Assembly (NCBI RefSeq): GCF_051020985.1 | Contig: NC_134999.1 | Span: 5,146,001 to 5,210,000 of the forward strand | Origin: Nomia melanderi | Taxonomy: Eukaryota > Arthropoda > Insecta > Hymenoptera > Halictidae | DNA length: 64,000 nucleotides | Direction of reading: 5' to 3' | Shown: positions 12,391 to 22,644 of the stretch, piece by piece | Position numbering within the stretch: the first letter of the stretch is position 1 | How the letters are laid out: each line of letters starts with the position of its first letter | Made by a program: the position numbers and the translations under genes | The notes under the pieces: model-generated | The model's database searches: none | Told to the model about the DNA's origin: nothing | The model's input: only the letters and a program-made list of their open reading frames with translations

Positions 12391-14425
12391 GTCCCATCAC
12401 TGCTAAGTCAAATGGCTACCCCCGACCTTCCTGGCAATTCTGCCCGACGGAATCCAAGTTTTGCACTTTGGAAGCCTGGATTGTATAGTCTAAAGTCAAT
12501 TTCGACCAAAAGTATCCCGAACATCCCATCGGTCAGCCGGATGTAGCCTTGGAACCTATGAGACCTCGTCCTGGAGTCCCATCACTGCTAAGTCAAATGG
12601 CTTCCCCCGACCTTCCTGGCAATTCTGCCCGACGGAGTCCAAGTTTTCCACTTTGGAAACCTGGTTTGTATAGTCTAAAGACAATTTCGACTAAAAGTAT
12701 CCCGAACTTCCCATTGGTCAGTCGGATGTAGCCTTGGAACCTCTGAGACCTCGTCCTGGAGTCCCATCACTGCTAAGTCAAATAACTACAACCAACCTTC
12801 CTGGCAATTCTGCCCGACGGTGTCCAAGTTTTCCACTTTGGCAACCTGGATTGTATAGTCTAAAGTCATTTTCGACCAAAAGTATACCGACCCACCCATC
12901 GGTCAGCCGGATGCAGCCTTGGTCCCTATGAGCCCTCTCCCTGGAGTCCAATCACTGCTAAGTCAAATGGCTTCCCCCGACCTTCCAGGCAATTCTGCCC
13001 GACGGAATCCAAGTTTTCCACTTTGGAAACCCGGATTGTATAGTCTAAAGTCAATTTCGACCAAAAGTATCCCGAACTTCCCATGGGTCAGCCGGATGTA
13101 GCCTTCGTCCCTATGAGACCTCTCCCAGGTGTCCAATCACTGCTAAGTCAAATGGCTTCCCCCGACCTTACTGGCAATTCTGGCCGACGGAATCCAAGTT
13201 TTCCACTTTGGAAACCTGGTTTGTATAGTCTAAAGTCAATTTCGACCAAAAGTATCCAGGCCTTCCCATCGGTCAGCCGGATGAAGCCTTGGTCCCTATG
13301 AGACCTCGCCCTGGTGTCCAATCACTGCTAAGTCAAATGGCTACCCCCGACCTTCCTGGCAATTCTGCCCGACGGAATCCAAGTTTTCCACTTTGGAAAC
13401 CTGGATTGTATAGTCTAAAGTCTATTTCGACCAAAAGTATCCCGGCCTTCCCATCGGTCAGCCGGATGTAGCCTTGGTCCCTATGAGACCTCGTCCAGGA
13501 GTCCCATCACAGCTATGTCAAGTAGCAGCTACCCCCGACATTCCTGGCAATTCTGGCCAACGTAATCCAAGTTTTCCGCCTTGGCAGCCTGGTTTGTATA
13601 GTCTAAAGTCATTTTCAACTAAAAGTATCCCGAACTTCCTATCGGTCAGCCGGATGTAGCCTTGGAACCTGAGACCTCTTCCTGGAGTCCCATCACTGCT
13701 AATTCAAATGACAACCCCCGACCTTCCTGGCAATTCTGCCCGACGGAGTCCAAGTTTTCCACTTTGGAAACCTGGTTTGTATAGTCTAAAGTCAATTTCG
13801 ACCAAAAGTATCCCGACCTTCCCATCGGTCAGCCGGATGTAGTCTTCGTCCATATGAGACATCGTCCAGGAGTCCCATCGCAGCTAAGTCCAATGGCTCC
13901 CCCGACCTTCCTGGCAATTCCGGCCGTCGGAATCAAAGTTTTCCACTTTGGAAACCTGGTTTGTATAGTCTAAAGTCAATTACGACCAAAAGTATCCCGA
14001 ACTTCCGATAGGTCTGCCGGATGTAGCCTTCGTCCCTATGAGACATCGTCGTGATGTCCCATCACTGCTAAGTCAAATGGCTACCCCCGGCCTTCCTGGC
14101 TATTCTGCCCGACGGAATCCAAGTTTTGCACTTTGGAAACCTGGTTTGTATAGTCTAAAGTCAATTACGACCAAAAGTATCCCGAACTTCCCATCGGTCA
14201 GCCGGATGTAGCCTTGGTCCCTATGAGACCTCTCCCTGGTGTCCAATCTCTTCTAAGTCAAATGGCTTCCCCCGACCTTCCTGGCAATTCTGGCCGACGG
14301 AATCCAAGTTTTCCACTTTGGAAACCCGGATTGTATAGTCTAAAGTCAATTTCGACCAAAAGTATCCCGAACTTCCCATGGGTCAGCCGGATGTAGCCTT
14401 CGTCCCTATGAGACCTCTCCCAAGT
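12391..14425 (+). repeat. 2,035-bp 11-mer HOR, tandem copy 2
   Basis: Direct continuation of the preceding unit at an offset of exactly 2,035 bp. It ends near 14425, where CCCAAGTGTCCAATC replaces CCCAAGTGTCCCATC. The last half of this unit (13474-14425) also belongs to the longer block that recurs 4,444 bp downstream, so the two duplications are nested. Marks shared by the two 2,035-bp copies but not by the 17.9-kb copy (CAAGTAGCAGC and CTTCCGATAGG) indicate that the tandem duplication is the younger event. Confidence 0.87.
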
Positions 14426-16459
14426 GTCCAATCACTGCTAAGTCAAATGAATATCGCCGACCTTCCTGGCAATTCTGGCCGACGGAATCCAAGTTTTCCA
14501 CTTTGGAAACATGGTTTGTATAGACTAAAGTCTATTTCGACCAAAAGTATCCCGGCCTTCCCATCGGTCAGCCGGATGTAGCCTTGGTCCCTATGAGACC
14601 TCGTCCAGGAGTCCCATCACAGCTATGTCAAGTGGCAGCTACCCCCGACCTTCCTGGCAATTCTGGCCGACGGAATCCAAGCTTTCCACTTTGGAAACAT
14701 GGTTTGTATAGTCTAAAGTCTATTTCGACCAAAAGTATCCCGGCCTTCCCAACGGTCAGCCGGATGTAGCCTTCGTCCCTATGAGACCTCTCCCAGGTGT
14801 CCAATCACTGCTAAGTCAAATGGCTTCCCCCGACCTTCCTGGCAATTCTGGCCCACGGAATCCAAGTTTTCCACTTTGGAAACCTGGTTTGTATAGTCTA
14901 AAGTCAATTTCGACCAAAAGTATCCAGGCCTTCCCATTGGTCAGCCGGATGAAGCCTTGGTCCCTATGAGACCTCGCCCTGGTGTCCAATCACTGCTAAG
15001 TCAAATGGCTACCCCCGACCTTCCTGGCAATTCTGCCCGACGGAATCCAAGTTTTCCACTTTGGAAACCTGGATTGTATAGTCTAAAGTCTATTTCGACC
15101 AAAAGTATCCCGGCCTTCCCATCGGTCAGCCGGATGTAGCCTTGGTCCCTATGAGACCTCGTCCAGGAGTCCCATCACAGCTATGTCAAGTGGCAGCTAC
15201 CCCCGACATTCCTGGCAATTCTGGCCAACGTAATCCAAGTTTTCCGCCTTGGCAGCCTGGTTTGTATAGTCTAAAGTCATTTTCGACTAAAAGTATCCCG
15301 AACTTCCTATCGGTCAGCCGGATGTAGCCTTGGAACCTGAGACCTCTTCCTGGAGTCCCATCACTGCTAATTCAAATGACTACCCCCGACCTTCCTGGCT
15401 ATTCTGCCCGACGGAATCCAAGTTTTGCACTTTGGAAACCTGGTTTTTATAGTCTAAAGTCAATTTCGACCAAAAGTATCCCGACCTTCCCATCGGTCAG
15501 ACGGATGTAGCCTTCGTCCATATGAGACATCGTCCAGGAGTCCCATCACAGCTAAGTCCAATGGCTCCCCCGACCTTCCTGGCAATTCCGGCCGACGGAA
15601 TCAAAGTTTTCCACTTTGGAAACCTGGTTTGTATAGTCTAAAGTCAATTACGACCAAAAGTATCCCGAACTTCCCATGGGTCTGCCGGATGTAGCCTTCG
15701 TCCCTATGAGACATCGTCGTGATGTCCCATCACTGCTAAGTCAAATGGCTACCCCCAACCTTCCTGGCTATTCTGCCCGACGGAATCCAAGTTTTTCACT
15801 TTGGAAACCTGGTTTTTATAGTCTAAAGTCAATTACGACCAATAGTATCCCGAACTTCCCATGGGTCTGCCGGATATAGCCTTCGTCCCTATGAGACATC
15901 GTCGTGATGTCCCATCACTGCTAAGTCAAATGGCTACCCCCGACCTTCCTGGCTATTCTGCCTGACGGAATCCAAGTTTTGCACTTTGGAAACCTGGTTT
16001 TTATAGTCTAAAGTCAATTACGACCAAAAGTATCCCGAACTTCCCATGGGTCTGCCGGATGTAGCCTTCGTCCCTATGAGACATCGTCGTGATGTCCCAT
16101 CACTGCTAAGTCAAATGGCTACCCCCGACCTTCCTGGCTATTCTGCCCGACGGAATCCAAGTTTTGCACTTTGGAAACCTGGATTGTATAGTCTAAGGTC
16201 AATTTCGACCAAAAGTATCCCGACCTTCCCATCGCTCAGCTTGATGTAGCCTTGGTCCCTATGAGACCTCTCCCTGGTGTCCAATCTCTTCTAAGTCAAA
16301 TGGCTTCCCCCGACCTTCCTGGCAATTCTGGCCGACGGAATCCAAGTTTTCCACTTTGGAAACCCGGATTGTATAGTCTAAAGTCAATTTCGACCAAAAG
16401 TATCCCGAACTTCCCATGGGTCAGCCGGATGTAGCCTTCGTCCCTATGAGACCTCTCCC
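13474..16459 (+). repeat. HOR block C, copy 1 (partner 17918-20903)
   Basis: A run of about 2,986 bp (16 monomers) repeated at offset 4,444 bp (24 monomers). I noticed about ten substitutions, for example near 14008, 14505, 14523, 14750, 14852, 15796 and 16235. Inside it, about 13115-14170 is also similar to 14783-15838 at offset 1,668 bp (9 monomers plus 3 bp), so the block itself contains an older 9-mer repetition. Confidence 0.85.
15676..16251 (+). repeat. Three successive CATCGTCGTGATG monomers
   Basis: Three adjacent units share the rare mark GACATCGTCGTGATGTC (15712, 15897 and 16082) and GGCTATTCTGCC. This indicates step-by-step expansion of a single monomer. The mark is an inverted repeat with 6-bp arms GACATC/GATGTC around GTCGT. 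The same triplet recurs at about 20120-20695, and single copies occur near 9416, 12006, 14041 and 18486. Confidence 0.8.
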
Positions 16460-16575
16460 AAGTGTCCAATCACTGCTAAGTCAAATGAATATCGCCGACC
16501 TTCCTGGCAATTCTGGCCGACGGAATCCAAGTTTTCCACTTTGGAAACCTGGATTGTATAGTCTAAAGCCAATTT

Positions 16576-17918
16576 CGACCAAAAGTATCCCGATCTTCCA
16601 TGGGTCAGCCGGATGTAGCCTTCGTCCCTATGAGACATCGTCCTGGAGTCCAATCAGTGCTAAGTCAAATGGCTACCCCCGACCTTCCTGGAAATACTGG
16701 CCGACGGAATCCAAGTTTTCAACTTTGGAAACCTGGATTGTTTAGTCTAAAGTCAATTTCGACCAAAAGTATCCCGAACTTCCCATCGGTCAGCCGGATG
16801 TAGGCCTTGGAAACTATGAGACCTCGTCCTGGAGTCCCATCAATGCTAAGTCAAATGGCTACCCCCGACCTACCTGGCAATTCTGCCCGACGGAATCCCA
16901 GTTTTCCACTTTGGAAACCTGGTTTGTATAGTCTAAAGTCAATTTCGACCAAAAGTATCCCGACCTTCCCATCGGTCAGCCGGATGTAGCCTTCGTCCCT
17001 ATGAGACATCGTCCTGGAGTCCCATCACTGCTAAGTCAAATGGCTACCCCCGACATTCCTGGCTATTCTGCCCGACGGAATCCTAGTTTTGCACTTTGGA
17101 AACCTGGATTGTATAGTCTAAAGCCAATTTCGACCAAAAGTATTCCGACCTTCCCATCGGTCAGTCGGATGTAGCCTTGGTCCGTATGAGACCTCGCCCT
17201 GGTGTCCAATCACTGCTAAGTCAAATGACTACTCCCGACCTTCATGGCAATTCTGCACGACGGAATCCAAGTTTTCCACTTTAGAAACCTGGATTGTATA
17301 ATCGAAGGTCAATTTCGACCAAAAGTATCCCGACCTTCCCATCGGTCAGCCGGATGTAGCCTTGGTCCCTATGAGACCTCGCCCTGGAGTCCCATCACAG
17401 CTAAGTCAAATGGCTACCCCCGACCTTCCTGGCAATTCTGCCAGACGGAGCCCAAGTTTTCCACTTTGGAAACCTGGATTGTTTAGTCTAAAGTCAATTT
17501 CGACCAAAAGTATCCCGAACTTCCCACCGGTCAGCCGGATGTAGGCCTTGGAAACTATGAGATCTCGTCCTGGAGTCCCATCACGGCTAATTCAAACGGC
17601 CACCCCCGACATTTCTGGCAATTCTGGCCGACGGAATCCAAGTTTTCCACTTTGTCAACCTGGTTTGTATAGTCTAAAGTCATTTTCGACCAAAAGTATC
17701 CAGACCATCCCGTCGGTCAGCCGAATGTAGCCATGGAACCTATGAGACCTCGTCCTGGAGTCCCGTCACTGCTAAGTCAAATGGCTACCCCCGACCTACC
17801 TGGCACTTCCGGCCGACGGAATCCAAGTTTTCAACTTTGGCAACCAGGTTCGTATAGCCTAAAGTCGATTTCGAACATAAGTATCCCGACCTTCCCATCG
17901 GTCAGCCGGATGTAGCCT
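16576..17918 (+). repeat. 1.34-kb block B, domain II copy
   Basis: Near-identical partner of 6030-7372, lying exactly between the two copies of block C (13474-16459 and 17918-20903). The left limit falls in a monomer that is otherwise of the ATGAATATCGCC type (16485), where AAGCCAATTTCG replaces AAGTCGATTTCG. The right limit coincides with the start of block C copy 2, where CTTGGTCCC replaces CTTCGTCCT. The placement implies copying into, or out of, domain II. Confidence 0.85.
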
Positions 17919-20903
17919 TGGTCCCTATGAGACCTCGTCCAGGAGTCCCATCACAGCTATGTCAAGTGGCAGCTACCCCCGACATTCCTGGCAATTCTGG
18001 CCAACGTAATCCAAGTTTTCCGCCTTGGCAGCCTGGTTTGTATAGTCTAAAGTCATTTTCAACTAAAAGTATCCCGAACTTCCTATCGGTCAGCCGGATG
18101 TAGCCTTGGAACCTGAGACCTCTTCCTGGAGTCCCATCACTGCTAATTCAAATGACAACCCCCGACCTTCCTGGCAATTCTGCCCGACGGAGTCCAAGTT
18201 TTCCACTTTGGAAACCTGGTTTGTATAGTCTAAAGTCAATTTCGACCAAAAGTATCCCGACCTTCCCATCGGTCAGCCGGATGTAGTCTTCGTCCATATG
18301 AGACATCGTCCAGGAGTCCCATCGCAGCTAAGTCCAATGGCTCCCCCGACCTTCCTGGCAATTCCGGCCGTCGGAATCAAAGTTTTCCACTTTGGAAACC
18401 TGGTTTGTATAGTCTAAAGTCAATTACGACCAAAAGTATCCCGAACTTCCCATAGGTCTGCCGGATGTAGCCTTCGTCCCTATGAGACATCGTCGTGATG
18501 TCCCATCACTGCTAAGTCAAATGGCTACCCCCGGCCTTCCTGGCTATTCTGCCCGACGGAATCCAAGTTTTGCACTTTGGAAACCTGGTTTGTATAGTCT
18601 AAAGTCAATTACGACCAAAAGTATCCCGAACTTCCCATCGGTCAGCCGGATGTAGCCTTGGTCCCTATGAGACCTCTCCCTGGTGTCCAATCTCTTCTAA
18701 GTCAAATGGCTTCCCCCGACCTTCCTGGCAATTCTGGCCGACGGAATCCAAGTTTTCCACTTTGGAAACCCGGATTGTATAGTCTAAAGTCAATTTCGAC
18801 CAAAAGTATCCCGAACTTCCCATGGGTCAGCCGGATGTAGCCTTCGTCCCTATGAGACCTCTCCCAAGTGTCCAATCACTGCTAAGTCAAATGAATATCG
18901 CCGACCTTCCTGGCAATTCTGGCCGACGGAATCCAAGTTTTCCTCTTTGGAAACATGGTTTGTATAGTCTAAAGTCTATTTCGACCAAAAGTATCCCGGC
19001 CTTCCCATCGGTCAGCCGGATGTAGCCTTGGTCCCTATGAGACCTCGTCCAGGAGTCCCATCACAGCTATGTCAAGTGGCAGCTACCCCCGACCTTCCTG
19101 GCAATTCTGGCCGACGGAATCCAAGCTTTCCACTTTGGAAACATGGTTTGTATAGTCTAAAGTCTATTTCGACCAAAAGTATCCCGGCCTTCCCATCGGT
19201 CAGCTGGATGTAGCCTTCGTCCCTATGAGACCTCTCCCAGGTGTCCAATCACTGCTAAGTCAAATGGCTTCCCCCGACCTTCCTGGCAATTCTGGCCAAC
19301 GGAATCCAAGTTTTCCACTTTGGAAACCTGGTTTGTATAGTCTAAAGTCAATTTCGACCAAAAGTATCCAGGCCTTCCCATTGGTCAGCCGGATGAAGCC
19401 TTGGTCCCTATGAGACCTCGCCCTGGTGTCCAATCACTGCTAAGTCAAATGGCTACCCCCGACCTTCCTGGCAATTCTGCCCGACGGAATCCAAGTTTTC
19501 CACTTTGGAAACCTGGATTGTATAGTCTAAAGTCTATTTCGACCAAAAGTATCCCGGCCTTCCCATCGGTCAGCCGGATGTAGCCTTGGTCCCTATGAGA
19601 CCTCGTCCAGGAGTCCCATCACAGCTATGTCAAGTGGCAGCTACCCCCGACATTCCTGGCAATTCTGGCCAACGTAATCCAAGTTTTCCGCCTTGGCAGC
19701 CTGGTTTGTATAGTCTAAAGTCATTTTCGACTAAAAGTATCCCGAACTTCCTATCGGTCAGCCGGATGTAGCCTTGGAACCTGAGACCTCTTCCTGGAGT
19801 CCCATCACTGCTAATTCAAATGACTACCCCCGACCTTCCTGGCTATTCTGCCGGACGGAATCCAAGTTTTGCACTTTGGAAACCTGGTTTTTATAGTCTA
19901 AAGTCAATTTCGACCAAAAGTATCCCGACCTTCCCATCGGTCAGACGGATGTAGCCTTCGTCCATATGAGACATCGTCCAGGAGTCCCATCACAGCTAAG
20001 TCCAATGGCTCCCCCGACCTTCCTGGCAATTCCGGCCGACGGAATCAAAGTTTTCCACTTTGGAAACCTGGTTTGTATAGTCTAAAGTCAATTACGACCA
20101 AAAGTATCCCGAACTTCCCATGGGTCTGCCGGATGTAGCCTTCGTCCCTATGAGACATCGTCGTGATGTCCCATCACTGCTAAGTCAAATGGCTACCCCC
20201 AACCTTCCTGGCTATTCTGCCCGACGGAATCCAAGTTTTGCACTTTGGAAACCTGGTTTTTATAGTCTAAAGTCAATTACGACCAATAGTATCCCGAACT
20301 TCCCATGGGTCTGCCGGATATAGCCTTCGTCCCTATGAGACATCGTCGTGATGTCCCATCACTGCTAAGTCAAATGGCTACCCCCGACCTTCCTGGCTAT
20401 TCTGCCTGACGGAATCCAAGTTTTGCACTTTGGAAACCTGGTTTTTATAGTCTAAAGTCAATTACGACCAAAAGTATCCCGAACTTCCCATGGGTCTGCC
20501 GGATGTAGCCTTCGTCCCTATGAGACATCGTCGTGATGTCCCATCACTGCTAAGTCAAATGGCTACCCCCGACCTTCCTGGCTATTCTGCCCGACGGAAT
20601 CCAAGTTTTGCACTTTGGAAACCTGGATTGTATAGTCTAAGGTCAATTTCGACCAAAAGTATCCCGACCTTCCCATCGGTCAGCTTGATGTAGCCTTGGT
20701 CCCTATGAGACCTCTCCCTGGTGTCCAATCTCTTCTAAGTCAAATGGCTTCCCCCGACCTTCCTGGCAATTCTGGCCGACGGAATCCAAGTTTTCCACTT
20801 TGGAAACCCGGATTGTATAGTCTAAAGTCAATTTCGACCAAAAGTATCCCGAACTTCCCATGGGTCAGCCGGATGTAGCCTTCGTCCCTATGAGACCTCT
20901 CCC
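17918..20903 (+). repeat. HOR block C, copy 2
   Basis: Matches 13474-16459 at offset 4,444 bp and ends near 20903, where CCCAGGTGTCC replaces CCCAAGTGTCC. Marks retained in both copies include the CAAGTGGCAGCTACC 188-bp units at about 17960, 19072 and 19636, the ATGAATATCGCC unit at 18891, AAGCTTTCC near 19122 and the triplet of CATCGTCGTGATG units. Confidence 0.85.
18028..18103 (+). repeat. Part of a 188-bp monomer variant (3-bp insertion type)
   Basis: This is the right part of the monomer beginning at 17918. Earlier in that unit, near 17964, GGCAGCTACCCCC replaces the usual GGCTACCCCC, adding 3 bp. The same insertion type is seen near 11487, 13522, 14632, 15187, 19076 and 19637, always with CATCACAGCTATGTCAAG just upstream and mostly with CCAACGTAATCC downstream. 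The marks travel together as one monomer lineage confined to domain II. Confidence 0.7.
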
Positions 20904-22310
20904 AGGTGTCCAATCACTGCTAAGTCAAATGGCTACCCCCGACCTTCCTGGCATTTCTGCCCGACGGAATCCAAGTTTTCCACTTTGGAAACCTGGTTTG
21001 TATAGTCTAAAGTCAATTTCGACCAAAAGAATCCCGACCTTCCCATCGGTCAGCCGGATGTAGCCTTGGAACCTATGAGACCTCGTCCTGGAGTCCCATC
21101 ACTGCTAAGTCAAGTGACCACCCCCGACCTTCCTGGCAATTCTGCCGGACGGAGCCCAAGTTTTCTACTTTGGCAACCTGGTTTGTATAGTGTAAAGTCA
21201 ATTTCGACCAAAAGTATCCCGACCTTCCCATCGGTCAGCCGGATGTAGCCTTGGACCCTATGAGTCCTCGCCCTGGTGTCCAATCACTGCTAATTCAAAT
21301 GGCTACCCCCACCTTCCGGGCAATTCTGCCCGACGGAATCCAAGTTTTCCACTTTGGAAACCTGGTTTGTATAGTCTAAAGTCAATTTCGACCAAAAGTA
21401 TCCCGACCTTCCCATCGGTCAGTCGGATGTAGCCTTCGTCCCTATGAGACATAGTCTTGGAGTCCCATCACTGCTAAGTGAAATGGCTTCCCCCGACCTT
21501 CCTGGCTATTCCGGCCGACGGAATCCAAGTTTTCCACTTTTGCAACCTGGTTCGTATAGTCTAAAGTCATTTTCCACCAAAAGTATCCAGACCTTCCAAT
21601 TGGTCAGCCGGATGTAGCCTTCGTCCGTATGAGACCTTGTCCTGCACTCACATCACTGCTAAGTCAAATGTCTACCCACGACCTTCATGGCAATTCTGCC
21701 CGACGGAATCCAAGTTTTGCATTTTGGAAACCTGGTTTGTATAGTCTAAAGTCAATTTCGACCAAATGTATCCCGACCTTCCCATCGGTCAGCATTATGT
21801 AGCCTTGGTCCCTACGAGACCTCGTCCTGGAGTCCCATCACATCTAAGTCAAATGGCTACCCCGACCTTCCTGGCAATTCTGGCCGACGGAATCCATGTT
21901 TTCAACATTGGAAACCTGGTTTGTATAGTCTAAAGACAATTTCGACCAAAAGTATCCCGACCCTCCCATCGGTCAGCCGGATGGAGCCTTGGTCCCTATG
22001 AGACCACTCCCTGGTGTCCAATCACTGCTAAGTCAAATGACTACCCCCGACCTACCTGGCAATTCTGCCGACGGAATCCATGTTTTGCACTTTGGAAACC
22101 TGGTTTGTATAGTCTAAAGTCATTTTCGACCAAAACTATCCAGACCTGCCCATCGGTCAGCCGGATGTAGCCTTGGAACCTGAGACCTCGTCCTGGAGTC
22201 CCATCACTGCTATGTCAAATGACTACCCCCGTCCTTCCTGCCAATTCTGCCCGGCGGAGGCCAAGTTTTCCACTTTGGAAACCTTGTTTGTATAGTCTAA
22301 AGTCAATTTC
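20904..22310 (+). repeat. Domain III: short mixed stretch between HOR domains
   Basis: About 7-8 monomers that follow neither neighbouring HOR. The CAAGTGACCACC unit at about 21066-21250 is a relative of units at 907, 4784 and about 9778, all in domain I, so domain I-type sequence reappears here. Several units carry private marks (GTCTTGGAGTCCC at 21452, TTTCCACCAAAAG at 21570, AGCATTATGTAGCC at 21791). No gene is seen. Confidence 0.7.
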
Positions 22311-22644
22311 GACCAAAAGTATCCAGACCTTCCCATCTGTCAGCCGGATGTAGCCTTCGTCCCTATGAGTCCTCGCCCTGGTGTCCAATCACTGCTAAGT
22401 CAAATGGCTACCCCCGACCTTCCTGGCAATTCTGCCCGACGGAATCCAAGTTTCGCACTTTGGAAACCTGGTTTGTATAGTCTAAAGTCATTTCCGACCA
22501 AAATTATCCAGACCTTCCCATCGGTCAGCCGTATGTAGCCTTGGTCCCTATCAGATCTCGTTCTGGAGTCCCATCACTGCTAAGTCAAATGGCTACCCGC
22601 GACCTTCCTGGCAATTCTGGCCGACGGAATCCAAGTTTTCCGCT

